From Treponema sp. (lineage in GTDB: Bacteria > Spirochaetota > Spirochaetia > Treponematales > Treponemataceae), in the NCBI GenBank assembly GCA_017553635.1, contig JAFZKN010000019.1:96446-160445 (forward strand): 64,000 nt of DNA, written 5' to 3'. The notes beneath the pieces were generated by a model. It did not search any database. It saw only the letters and a program-made list of their open reading frames with translations, and was not told the DNA's origin. Below are positions 41,111 to 50,001 of the stretch, piece after piece. The position numbers and the translations under genes are program-made. The stretch's first letter is position 1; each line of letters opens with the position of its first letter.

Positions 41111-42049
41111 TTAATTGTCGCTGAAAAGCGGTGTAGAAAGATAGCGGTCTCCCGAATCCGGAAGAAGAACTACAACTGTCTTTCCTTTGTTTTCAGGACG
41201 GCTTGCAATAATTCCTGCAGCCTTTAATGCAGCGCCGCTTGAAATACCTACAAGAATTCCTTCGCTTACTGCAAAACGGCGTCCTTCTTCAAAAGCATCG
41301 TCGTTTTCAATTGCAAGAATTTCATCATAAACCTTTGTGTTTAAAACATCAGGAACAAAGCCGGCTCCAATTCCCTGAATCTTGTGGGCACCAGGAGTTC
41401 CTTTAGAAAGAACAGGGCTTGTTGCAGGTTCAACTGCTATGATTTTTACGTCAGGATTTTTTTCTTTAAGATATTCACCAACGCCAGTTAATGTACCGCC
41501 TGTTCCAACACCTGCTACAAAAAAGTCAACCTTACCGTCTGTCTGTTCCCAGATTTCTGGACCTGTTGTTTTTTTATGAGCTGCAGGGTTTGCAGCGTTT
41601 ACAAACTGACCGGGAATAAAGCTTCCTGGAGTTGCAGCATGAAGCTCTTCTGCTTTTGCAATTGCACCCTTCATTCCCTTTGCGCCTTCTGTAAGAACAA
41701 TTTCTGCTCCGTATGCTTTTAAAAGATTGCGGCGTTCAACACTCATTGTGTCAGGCAGTGTAAGGATTGCATGATAACCTTTTGCAGCTGCAACTGCTGC
41801 AAGACCAATACCTGTGTTTCCGGAAGTTGGTTCAATAATAGTTGCACCCGGTTTTAAAAGTCCCTTTGCTTCTGCATCTTCGATCATTGCTAAAGCGATT
41901 CTGTCTTTAACGCTTCCTGCCGGGTTAAGGTATTCAAGCTTTGCAAGAATAGTAGCTCCTGTTATACCTGCTTTTTTTGAATAGCCGTTAAGCTGTAAAA
42001 GTGGTGTTTTACCGATTAATTCAAGTGAACTCTGTTTAATGTCTGCCAT
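41111..42049 (-). CDS. cysK: cysteine synthase (O-acetylserine sulfhydrylase)
   Basis: A 312-residue fold-II PLP enzyme making cysteine from O-acetylserine and sulfide. PLP lysine Lys48 lies in NPAGSVKDRIA; the substrate loop EPTSGNTGIG and phosphate loop GVGTGGTLTGVG are canonical. It heads the nifB operon behind a promoter with the sulfur operator. CysK is the known partner of CymR in Firmicutes, so this protein may both make cysteine and form the repressor complex with the CymR-like regulator. That second role is inference. Confidence 0.93.
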   Translation of the reverse strand: MADIKQSSLELIGKTPLLQLNGYSKKAGITGATILAKLEYLNPAGSVKDRIALAMIEDAEAKGLLKPGATIIEPTSGNTGIGLAAVAAAKGYHAILTLPDTMSVERRNLLKAYGAEIVLTEGAKGMKGAIAKAEELHAATPGSFIPGQFVNAANPAAHKKTTGPEIWEQTDGKVDFFVAGVGTGGTLTGVGEYLKEKNPDVKIIAVEPATSPVLSKGTPGAHKIQGIGAGFVPDVLNTKVYDEILAIENDDAFEEGRRFAVSEGILVGISSGAALKAAGIIASRPENKGKTVVVLLPDSGDRYLSTPLFSDN

Positions 42050-42121
42050 AGTTTATTCTCCTTAATTTCTGCCTTAACGGCATATCATTGTTTCCTTTTA
42101 TCAGGTTTTGATTATATGCTG

Positions 42122-42155
42122 AATATAAACCTAAAAACCTACTATGTCAATAGGT
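42122..42155 (-). promoter_or_regulatory. cysK-nifB-nifX promoter with one operator
   Basis: Minus strand: TTGACA (42150-42145), 17 bases, TATATT (42127-42122). One exact ACCTA-N9-TAGGT operator (42137-42155) encloses the -35 box. A second copy downstream, as seen at the other two cluster promoters, is absent here. Confidence 0.82.
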
Positions 42156-42215
42156 AATACAATTTTTTTTAAGTTTTTTTATTATTTTAACTTATTTTTT
42201 AAATTCCGCGAATAA

Positions 42216-42244
42216 TTGCAACTGCACCTTAAAATCAATATACT
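42216..42244 (+). promoter_or_regulatory. mnmG promoter, leaderless arrangement
   Basis: TTGCAA (42216-42221), 17 bases, TATACT (42239-42244), then 6 bases to the ATG at 42251. There is no Shine-Dalgarno. Confidence 0.65.
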
Positions 42245-42250
42245 GTCTTC

Positions 42251-44326
42251 ATGCCCGGTTTTTATGATTATTTTGATGTAGCCGTTGTCGGCGCAGGACA
42301 CGCCGGAATTGAAGCTTGTTTAGCCTGCGCGAGAATGGGATTAAAAACTTTAGTTATTACTCAGTCAATCGACGCAATCGGAAGAATGAGCTGCAATCCT
42401 TCTATCGGTGGAATTGCAAAAGGAAATATCGTACGCGAAATTGATGCTCTTGGCGGAGAAATGGGAAAACTCATCGACCATTCGATGATTCAGTTCCGCC
42501 TTTTAAATAAAAGTCGTGGACCTGCAGTTCAGGCACCGCGAAGCCAGGCCGACAAGTTGACTTATTCAGCTTTGGCAAGAAAAACTTTAGAAAGCACACT
42601 GAACCTTTCGACATTAATGGACACGGTTGTAGATATTCTTACTACAGACTCAGATGAAAATCTCCCGCCAAATACAGACAGCAGCGCAGAAGTTGGTTCC
42701 ATTCCTGGAGAAGTGCGCTCTGGAATTATCAGCGGAAGTGAAAATCTTTCGATTCATAAAAATGGAAAGAGACAGAAGGTCATCGCAGTTGTTACAGAAC
42801 GTGGCCGTGTAATTCCCGTACGCTCGATTGTTTTAACTACAGGAACTTTTTTAGGCGGAAGAATTTTTATCGGTGAATATGATGCACCGTGCGGCCGTCT
42901 TGGAGAAAGTGCAGCGTTTGGTCTTACTTCAAATTTACACAGACTCGGGTTTACAACAGGCCGTTTAAAAACCGGAACGCCTCCAAGAATCTTGCGTTCA
43001 TCTGTAAATTTTGACGTGCTTGAAAAACAGGATGGCGATAAAGAAATTATTCCGTTTTCATTTGAAACAGAAAAAGTTGAACGTCCGATGGTTCCCTGTC
43101 ACATCGTTTATACAAATGAAAAAACTCATGAGATAATAAGAAAAAATATCGGACGCTCTCCGCTTTATTCAGGAAAAATTTCTGGAATCGGTCCGCGTTA
43201 CTGTCCGAGTATCGAAGATAAAGTCATGCGTTTTCAAGAACGTGACCGTCATCAGATTTTTGTTGAACCCGAAGGACTGGGCACAGAAGAAATTTATTTA
43301 AACGGATTTTCTTCTTCGCTTCCAGAAAGTGTTCAGGATGAATTTCTTCGCACAATGCCTGGATTTGAAAACGCAGTTGTAAGCAGACCTGGTTATGCAG
43401 TTGAGTATGATTATGTTGAACCGACTCAATTATATAATTCACTTGAAACAAAACGAGTTGCAGGGCTTTTTAACGCAGGACAGATAAACGGAACATCAGG
43501 TTACGAAGAAGCTGCAGGGCAGGGACTTGTCGCAGGAATTAACGCAGGCCTTTACGCCCGACAGCACATCAAAATCTGCGGACCTCTTTGTAAAAATGAT
43601 TCATCAGTTGACGCGCGCGCGGCATCGCAGGAAAACGGCGCGTTCTGTCCAAAAGCTGCATACAGTAAAGAAGAATTAAAACAGAACTGGGACTTATCAG
43701 AAAAACAGTCATACCAGATTGGCGGGCTCATAGAAAAAACTCAGATTGAAGCAGGCTTTAACAACTACAGAAAAATACCACAGTACGCGCCGCTTGTACT
43801 TGGCCGTGACGAAGCCTACATCGGTGTATTGATAGATGATCTTGTAACGCTCGGCACAAAAGAACCATACCGGATGTTTACCGCGCGCGCAGAATACCGT
43901 CTTAAACTCCGCTACGACACAGCAGACCGCCGTCTTACACAAAAGGCTTTCGAAGCAGGATTAAAAACCGAAAAGCAGTTTTTAGCCGTTCAGGAAAAAT
44001 ACCGCATGGCAGACGAAATCGTCGCGCTCTTAGAAAAAAAACCGAACGCAGAAAACCCTGGTTATCCTGAAAAAATCTGGGAAGAAGCAAAAATCGATTT
44101 TAAATATAAATACTACATCGAAAAGCAGGACCGCCGTGTAGAAAAAATGCACCGCATGGAAAACTTTAAAATTCCTGCAAACTTCGATTACTCATCAATT
44201 CCATCACTGTCCAGTGAATCGCGCGGCAAGCTCGAAGCAGTGCGCCCTGCAACACTCGGTCAGGCAAGCCGTATCAGCGGAATAAGAAACAGCGACATCA
44301 TGCTTTTGATGGTATACCTTCGATAA
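42251..44326 (+). CDS. mnmG: tRNA uridine 5-carboxymethylaminomethyl modification enzyme
   Basis: An FAD-dependent tRNA-modifying enzyme (with MnmE) acting on wobble uridine. The FAD site is VAVVGAGHAGIEACLACA, followed by SCNPSIGGIAKGNIVREID and NKSRGPAVQAPRSQADK. TARAEYRLKLRYDTADRRLT marks the C-terminal part. At 691 residues it is about 60 longer than usual because of two insertions: about residues 130-175 (Ser/Asp-rich, SDENLPPNTDSSAEVG) and about 445-475 (KNDSSVDARAASQENGAF). The xylanase gene follows after 23 bases. Confidence 0.95.
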   Translation: MPGFYDYFDVAVVGAGHAGIEACLACARMGLKTLVITQSIDAIGRMSCNPSIGGIAKGNIVREIDALGGEMGKLIDHSMIQFRLLNKSRGPAVQAPRSQADKLTYSALARKTLESTLNLSTLMDTVVDILTTDSDENLPPNTDSSAEVGSIPGEVRSGIISGSENLSIHKNGKRQKVIAVVTERGRVIPVRSIVLTTGTFLGGRIFIGEYDAPCGRLGESAAFGLTSNLHRLGFTTGRLKTGTPPRILRSSVNFDVLEKQDGDKEIIPFSFETEKVERPMVPCHIVYTNEKTHEIIRKNIGRSPLYSGKISGIGPRYCPSIEDKVMRFQERDRHQIFVEPEGLGTEEIYLNGFSSSLPESVQDEFLRTMPGFENAVVSRPGYAVEYDYVEPTQLYNSLETKRVAGLFNAGQINGTSGYEEAAGQGLVAGINAGLYARQHIKICGPLCKNDSSVDARAASQENGAFCPKAAYSKEELKQNWDLSEKQSYQIGGLIEKTQIEAGFNNYRKIPQYAPLVLGRDEAYIGVLIDDLVTLGTKEPYRMFTARAEYRLKLRYDTADRRLTQKAFEAGLKTEKQFLAVQEKYRMADEIVALLEKKPNAENPGYPEKIWEEAKIDFKYKYYIEKQDRRVEKMHRMENFKIPANFDYSSIPSLSSESRGKLEAVRPATLGQASRISGIRNSDIMLLMVYLR

Positions 44327-44349
44327 TAAAAATCTTCAAGGAGTTAATT

Positions 44350-45681
44350 ATGAAATTTGGATTTTTAAAATTGATTATGTTATTAATTATGTTCAGTTTG
44401 TCTATGGCTTTTGCAGACTCTGCTAAAGACTGGCTTGATGATGAAGTTCCTTCGCTTTATGAGACTTATGAAAAATATTTTGACTATGTCGGTTTTGGTG
44501 TTGAATATGGAAATTTTGGTTCTAACTGGGGGACAAAGAAAGAACTTAATTTTGCAGAGGTTCAGAAGGGACTTGTAAAGCATGCAAATACAATTACGAT
44601 GGGAAATGAATTTAAACCGCAGTTTATCATGGCGTGGTGGGGAAAGAAGCCTGAGGTTTCGGGAACTTTTAAAGCGTCAAATGGTGTTACGATAAAGACT
44701 CCGGTTTTAAAAGGTCTTTCTCGTCTTGATGAAATTCTTTCCATATGTAAAGCGAATTCACTTATGATGAGAGGACATGTTCTTGTATGGCATTCTCAGA
44801 CAGAAGATGCTTTTTTCTATGAAGATTATGATACGGCAAAAAATCTTGTAAACAAAGATGAAATGAATGCAAGGCTTGAGTGGTATATAAAAACAGTTTT
44901 AGAACATGTTGCAGAATGGGAAAAGAAAAATAATGGCGGTAAGCATATTGTCTGGGCATGGGATGTTGTTAATGAAGCAACTTCTGATAATTCACAGCCT
45001 GGAGCATATGAAAGTTCTTATCCTGAACACTGGTTAAGAACTTCCGGAACTAAGTGGTTTGATATTTACGATAGTGAAGAGTTCATTATAAATGCTTTTG
45101 CATTTGCTAATAAATATGCTCCAAAAGATGTCAAGCTGTGTTACAACGATTACGGTGGAATTTTTGAAAATAGAATGAGTGATAAACACGATAGTATGTT
45201 ACGTGTAGTTGATTTACTTTTAAAACATAAATCAGATCGGCTTCCGACAAGAATAGATGTAATGGGCTTACAGGCTCACTGTAATGTAAAAAACGGTGCT
45301 GCGGTTTTTGAAAAAGAAGTAAAGGATTTTATCGAAAGAGGACTTGATGTTCATATCACAGAACTTGATATCGGAACATGGAACGGTTATAATCCGGGCA
45401 CTGATGCAGTAAAGATAACTGGAAAACAGTATAAAACACTTTCTGCTGCATATAAAGACTTTTTTAAAATGTTCATCAGAAACAGAAAAACTGATGGTAA
45501 ACATGGAATTGAATGTGTTACAATCTGGGGTCTTAACGATGAAGCAACATGGCTTAACAGTCCGAGTCAGAAAGTCTGGTTGGGTAACTGCGATCAGTAT
45601 CCGCTTTTATTTACTAAAAAAGGAAAATTATATATTCCAAAAAAAGCATTTTATGCTGTAATCGAAGCTGCAGTTGAGTGA
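44350..45681 (+). CDS. secreted endo-1,4-beta-xylanase, GH10
   Basis: A 443-residue glycoside hydrolase of family 10 that cuts xylan chains. A signal peptide of about 22 residues ends SLSMAFA. The acid/base Glu is in WAWDVVNEATSD and the nucleophile Glu in VHITELDIG. Substrate residues are in MRGHVLVWHSQ and LQAHCN. A single catalytic domain is present, without a carbohydrate-binding module. AAGGAG precedes the ATG. This enzyme points to plant-fibre degradation in a gut or rumen. Confidence 0.93.
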   Translation: MKFGFLKLIMLLIMFSLSMAFADSAKDWLDDEVPSLYETYEKYFDYVGFGVEYGNFGSNWGTKKELNFAEVQKGLVKHANTITMGNEFKPQFIMAWWGKKPEVSGTFKASNGVTIKTPVLKGLSRLDEILSICKANSLMMRGHVLVWHSQTEDAFFYEDYDTAKNLVNKDEMNARLEWYIKTVLEHVAEWEKKNNGGKHIVWAWDVVNEATSDNSQPGAYESSYPEHWLRTSGTKWFDIYDSEEFIINAFAFANKYAPKDVKLCYNDYGGIFENRMSDKHDSMLRVVDLLLKHKSDRLPTRIDVMGLQAHCNVKNGAAVFEKEVKDFIERGLDVHITELDIGTWNGYNPGTDAVKITGKQYKTLSAAYKDFFKMFIRNRKTDGKHGIECVTIWGLNDEATWLNSPSQKVWLGNCDQYPLLFTKKGKLYIPKKAFYAVIEAAVE

Positions 45682-45687
45682 AATAAT

Positions 45688-46731
45688 TTAGAATAATTCA
45701 GGCTGGGAAGCTTTGTATTCTTTGAAAACTTTTTTTACTTCGCGGATTGCAGATGTTTTTTTGCTTTCAGGAAGGAAAGAAGCTTTGAAACTGTTGCAGA
45801 TTAAATCTTCAATTTCTGAAATTGTAAAATTCAATTTGCTGTAAAGATTCCAGTATTCTTCATTTACTGTTGTTTTAAAGAAGACAGGATCGTCCGATCC
45901 GATTGTTACAAGAACGCCTGCATCGTAGAGTGCGCGGACCGGGTGGTCTTCCATTGTCTTTACGTATTTTTTTGTAAATACATTTGAAGTAGGACAGATT
46001 TCAAGAGGAATCTGTTTTTCTTTTAAATAGTCTACGAGTTTTTCATCCTGAATTGATGAAATACCATGACCGATTCTTTCTGAACTTAAAATCTTTACCG
46101 CATCCCAGACACTTTCCGGACCTACGTCTTCGCCAGCATGTGCTACCGCATGGAAACCGTCTTTGTGAGCCTGAACAAATACAGGGCCAAAAAGATTGCA
46201 TGGGCCTTTTACTTCTGCTCCGCCAAGTCCTATTCCAATTATTTCCTGGCTTGGAGAAGCTTTGAACATTTCGTAATTTTTCTGTGCGTTTTCAAGTCCG
46301 AATGTTCTGGAAACGTCTGTTAAAAGCTTTATTGTAATGCCTTTTTCTTTTTTGATTTTCTGAATGTTCTTTGTAAAATTTTCGACCATGTCAGAATATT
46401 TAAATCCTTTCTTTACGAAAGCACTTGGTGCGAAAAAGGCTTCGCAGTATGTTACATTATTATTCTCAAGATATTTTGCAAAATCATTGAATACAAGATC
46501 AAAATCGCTTACTTCTGTAAATAAATCCTGAACTTTTAAAAATGCAGCGATAAAACCGGAGAGGTTGTCATAGTCAAAGAGGGCTTTTTCTTCATTTTTA
46601 GGCATGGCTTTTCCGAAACGCTTTTTGTAAAGCTTCTTTACCGACGCCATTGTTATTACTGCTTCAATATGAATATGCAGTTCTGCCTTTGGAACCTGTT
46701 TGAGTAATGCGAAAAAGTCTGCTTTTTTCAT
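45688..46731 (-). CDS. add: adenosine deaminase
   Basis: A 347-residue metal-dependent deaminase turning adenosine into inosine. Metal and catalytic motifs appear in order: ELHIHIE (two His), HAGEDVGP (His and Glu), SERIGHGISS and GSDDPVFF (Asp). The first motif reads HIHIEA rather than HLHLDG, and residues 30-45 diverge, so adenine or a related base as substrate is not excluded. The gene is convergent with the xylanase, 6 bases away. A GAGG ribosome site is present. Confidence 0.87.
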   Translation of the reverse strand: MKKADFFALLKQVPKAELHIHIEAVITMASVKKLYKKRFGKAMPKNEEKALFDYDNLSGFIAAFLKVQDLFTEVSDFDLVFNDFAKYLENNNVTYCEAFFAPSAFVKKGFKYSDMVENFTKNIQKIKKEKGITIKLLTDVSRTFGLENAQKNYEMFKASPSQEIIGIGLGGAEVKGPCNLFGPVFVQAHKDGFHAVAHAGEDVGPESVWDAVKILSSERIGHGISSIQDEKLVDYLKEKQIPLEICPTSNVFTKKYVKTMEDHPVRALYDAGVLVTIGSDDPVFFKTTVNEEYWNLYSKLNFTISEIEDLICNSFKASFLPESKKTSAIREVKKVFKEYKASQPELF

Positions 46732-46792
46732 ATTAAGAATAACTCCTCACTTTTTATTATCGGCATAAAAACCATAATTCTTTAGCAGAATT

Positions 46793-48589
46793 TTAGACCA
46801 GATTTTCGAGTTCATCGACGATTTCTTTAAATTTATCGAGGGCTTTTTGAATCGGTTCTGTCTTTGACATGTCTACGCCAGCCAGTTTGAGCGATTCAAT
46901 TGGGTAGCGTGAGCCACCGGATTTTAAGAATTTAAAGTAGTCTTCGCGTTCTGCTTCTCCGCCGTTTGTAACTCTGTCTGCAAGTGCCATTGCTGCAGAA
47001 ATTCCTGTTGCATATTTGTAAACATAAAAGGCTGAATAGAAATGCGGAATTCTTAAACCTTCCATATCCGAATTCTTTTCAAATACCATTTCTGATCCAA
47101 AATACTGTTCAAGAAGTTCTCGATAGAGTTTTCTTAAGACTTCTGCAGAAAGAGGCGTTCCATTTTCTACAAGTTCGTGTGCTTTTAGTTCATATTCAGC
47201 AAACATTGTCTGACGGTGAAGTGTTGCAAGTATGTCGCCGGCTCTCATTGAAAGATAATATTTTCTTTCTTCCTTCGATTTTGCATTCTTTAAAAGATAT
47301 TTAAATACAAGTTCTTCGTTAAATGTAGAGGCAACTTCTGCTTCAAAAATAGTGTAATCGTAGCACATAAACGGATTGTTGTGGCTTGAATACCATGAGT
47401 GCATTGAGTGTCCGCCTTCGTGTGCCATTGTAAATACATCCCGGATAACATCTTCTTTATAATTTAAAAGGATGTATGGATAACCTGTAAAGCAGCCGCT
47501 TGAAAATGCTCCGCTTCTTTTTCCTTTGTTTTCATAGCGGTCAACCCATCCGTTTTTTAATCCGCTGCACAAAGTATCTGTATATTCTTTTCCGAGTGGA
47601 GAAAGTGCTTTACGGCATATTTCTACTGCTTCATCATAACTTGTGTGAATTGCAATATCCTTAGTAAAAGGCATGTAAACATCGTAGTGCCTTAAATCTT
47701 TTGTACCGAGTGCTTTTTTAAATACTTTGTAGTAACGGTGAAGTGTATCGAAATTTTTGTGAACCGTATCAATAAGATTATGGTAAACTTCAATAGGAAC
47801 TTTGTTTGAATAAAGTGCGCGGTCAAGACTTGATTTGTATCCGCGTGATCGTGTTTCAAAAATATCCTGATTTACACTTCCAGCATAAAGACTTGCAAGT
47901 GTGTTTTCGTGTTTTTCAAAAACATTGTAGAATTTTTCGTAAGCTTCTTTTCTTACGTTACGGTCAGGGTTCTTTAAGAACTGACTCCATGAACTCTGAG
48001 TAAGAGGAATCTGTTTTCCTTCCACTTCAATTGTTCCAAAATCGAGCTCGAGGTTTTCAAGTATACTGAATGTTTTGTATGGAGTTTCTGCTGCTTCTGC
48101 CTGAAGGGCAAGAATGCGTTCTTCTTTTTCTGATAGAATATACGGTTTTACATGAAGAAGCTTTTTTATAAAGACTTTGTAATCAGAAAACTCAGGAGTT
48201 TCTATCCATAAATTCAACTTAGAATCATCTATTGCAGTAATTTCTGAATCAAAAAAACTGAGGGTGCTGTTCAATTTACTTGCAGCCATTTCTGCTCTTC
48301 CAAGTTTATTTAACGCTGACTGATCTCCTTCATCTGCGTTATGCTGGAGGGATGCATAGTTGTATACGATTTCAAGAATCTGGCAGAGTTTTGAATATTT
48401 GTTGAGGGCTTCTAAAAGTATTTCTTTTGAAGCTGCAAGTTTTCCTTTGTAAGAGGCAACTTCTTCGGTCATCGGTTCGATTGAAGCAAGAGCCTTTTCC
48501 CAATCCTGTTCTGTTTTAAAAAGTGAAGTTAAATCCCATTTGTCAGAAGCGGGGATTTCGCTGCGGTTTGGAACATTTTTACTACTCAT
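46793..48589 (-). CDS. pepF: oligoendopeptidase F (M3 family)
   Basis: A 598-residue zinc oligopeptidase that clears small peptides in the cytoplasm. The zinc site is AHEGGHSMHSWYS (HExxH form HEGGH), followed by FEAEVASTFNEEL with the third ligand Glu. Length and architecture fit PepF. The stretch SGCFTGYPYILLNY is typical of the family. The start codon has no Shine-Dalgarno but a TATAAT seven bases away. Confidence 0.93.
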   Translation of the reverse strand: MSSKNVPNRSEIPASDKWDLTSLFKTEQDWEKALASIEPMTEEVASYKGKLAASKEILLEALNKYSKLCQILEIVYNYASLQHNADEGDQSALNKLGRAEMAASKLNSTLSFFDSEITAIDDSKLNLWIETPEFSDYKVFIKKLLHVKPYILSEKEERILALQAEAAETPYKTFSILENLELDFGTIEVEGKQIPLTQSSWSQFLKNPDRNVRKEAYEKFYNVFEKHENTLASLYAGSVNQDIFETRSRGYKSSLDRALYSNKVPIEVYHNLIDTVHKNFDTLHRYYKVFKKALGTKDLRHYDVYMPFTKDIAIHTSYDEAVEICRKALSPLGKEYTDTLCSGLKNGWVDRYENKGKRSGAFSSGCFTGYPYILLNYKEDVIRDVFTMAHEGGHSMHSWYSSHNNPFMCYDYTIFEAEVASTFNEELVFKYLLKNAKSKEERKYYLSMRAGDILATLHRQTMFAEYELKAHELVENGTPLSAEVLRKLYRELLEQYFGSEMVFEKNSDMEGLRIPHFYSAFYVYKYATGISAAMALADRVTNGGEAEREDYFKFLKSGGSRYPIESLKLAGVDMSKTEPIQKALDKFKEIVDELENLV

Positions 48590-48596
48590 GCTGTAT

Positions 48597-48602
48597 ATTA
48601 TA
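48597..48602 (-). promoter_or_regulatory. pepF -10 box, leaderless arrangement
   Basis: TATAAT on the minus strand (48602-48597) stands 7 bases before the ATG at 48589. The -35 is weaker (TTAACA at 15 bases). No ribosome site is visible. Confidence 0.55.
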
Positions 48603-48679
48603 GTAGATTTTGGAAATTGTTAAAAGTATCATAAAACACGGCTTGTTACTTAGGGTGGAATTTGGTAAAATTACAGATT

Positions 48680-49996
48680 ATGAAGTTAAAGAAATTATTT
48701 GTATTGGCAGCTGCCTGTCTCATTTCGGTTTTTATTAATTCATGCCAGCATCCGCTCGGGTATTCTGTGCTTTTATGGGATTTGCCGGATCATAATCTTC
48801 AGGATGGACAGCTTGTAAGGGTTTATTTTAAGTCAAATATCAGTCATGTTTATATTGTAGGCATTCCAAAAAGTAAGGAACGCTTTGAGGTTCCTCTCTG
48901 GCAGATTTCAAAACCTGCTTCTAAGAAAAAGGCTTTAAAATCTTTTGAGCCGTACGAAGAATACAAACATCAGTATGGAAAAATTAAGGTAGACGGACTT
49001 CCTGTCCGCAAGGAACCTGTAAATACTGCAAAACAGGTTTATCGTCTCCACAAGGAAGAAATTGTAAAGATTCTTTTTAAGGGTGACGGTCAGGATGTAA
49101 TGGTCGGAAAGAATAAAAAGCTCCCTGGGGACTGGCTTTGTGTTTTGACAGAGGGAGGAACCATCGGATGGTGTTTCTCTTATAATCTTTCGCTTTTTGA
49201 AACAGATGCCACTGGTGCTATTGTAAAAGGTGAAGTTGAAGAAACTCAGTCTACAAATGAAGATACTATTTTAAACCAGATTCTCGAAGCAAAATGGTAT
49301 CCGGATTATTATGCAAGGCTTCTTAAAGATAAGCTTATCGATCTTGAAAGCATTAAACTTAATTATGGATTTGATACAGGTATTACTTCGGGAAAAGTTC
49401 AGGTTAATATTCCCGGTAAATTCCATTCTGCAAATTATGCCGGGGCAGAAAAAATCAGAGACAATACTTATGCTCTTACAGGAACTCTCTTTCAGATTGT
49501 TGTAAGAAATAAAAATACAATTGTAGTAAATTATGCAGCTCGCGATGGAAGTCAGGAAGCTTATACATTCATTACGCTTGATTCTGATATTAATATTGAT
49601 GAAATTATTGAAAACGAAAGAGAACGTAGAAGCAGCCTGCTGAATGAATTATATAAAGTTGCTTCATTTAATTCACAGAACTATGGACAGCTTGTGTTTA
49701 ATTCTGGAAAGACATTTACATGGAGTGGATTCTCTTTACTTGTTCCATCTGTTGTTCCTTCAAGTGCAAAGGGAAGAGGAACTGTTAATTTAAAATATCT
49801 TCCGTCTACATCTTTAAGAAGCAAGTATGATGGTGTTTTGACTTTTATGTTTGAAGGCGTTTCTGAAGAAATTAACTTTCTTTATAAACTGTCGAACGAT
49901 GGATTGAATCTTGAAAGTTTAGATTCAAATTCAATAAAAGACAATATTGTAATGGCACGCGCTGCAAATCCTACTGTATTGTTCTTTAATAAATAG
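48680..49996 (+). CDS. SH3-domain lipoprotein
   Basis: A 438-residue lipoprotein. The signal MKLKKLFVLAAACLISVF ends in lipobox INSC. A TTG at 48662 with GGGTGG three bases upstream is an alternative start; I prefer the ATG at 48680 because the signal peptide begins there. Residues about 90-180 form a bacterial SH3 domain (VDGLPVRKEPVNTAKQVYRL, then GDWLCVLTEGGTIGWCF). The C-terminal half is a beta-rich region without a known name. It probably binds the cell wall or a periplasmic partner. The ABC-F gene follows after 5 bases. Confidence 0.78.
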   Translation: MKLKKLFVLAAACLISVFINSCQHPLGYSVLLWDLPDHNLQDGQLVRVYFKSNISHVYIVGIPKSKERFEVPLWQISKPASKKKALKSFEPYEEYKHQYGKIKVDGLPVRKEPVNTAKQVYRLHKEEIVKILFKGDGQDVMVGKNKKLPGDWLCVLTEGGTIGWCFSYNLSLFETDATGAIVKGEVEETQSTNEDTILNQILEAKWYPDYYARLLKDKLIDLESIKLNYGFDTGITSGKVQVNIPGKFHSANYAGAEKIRDNTYALTGTLFQIVVRNKNTIVVNYAARDGSQEAYTFITLDSDINIDEIIENERERRSSLLNELYKVASFNSQNYGQLVFNSGKTFTWSGFSLLVPSVVPSSAKGRGTVNLKYLPSTSLRSKYDGVLTFMFEGVSEEINFLYKLSNDGLNLESLDSNSIKDNIVMARAANPTVLFFNK

Positions 49997-50001
49997 GCGA
50001 T

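Noticed and set aside
26003..42155. Conventional nitrogen-fixation island
   Set aside because: nifE, nifN, nifV, nifU, nifS and molybdate genes are missing here, the FeMo-co histidine is replaced in both alpha subunits, and the neighbouring genes and operators point to sulfur metabolism.
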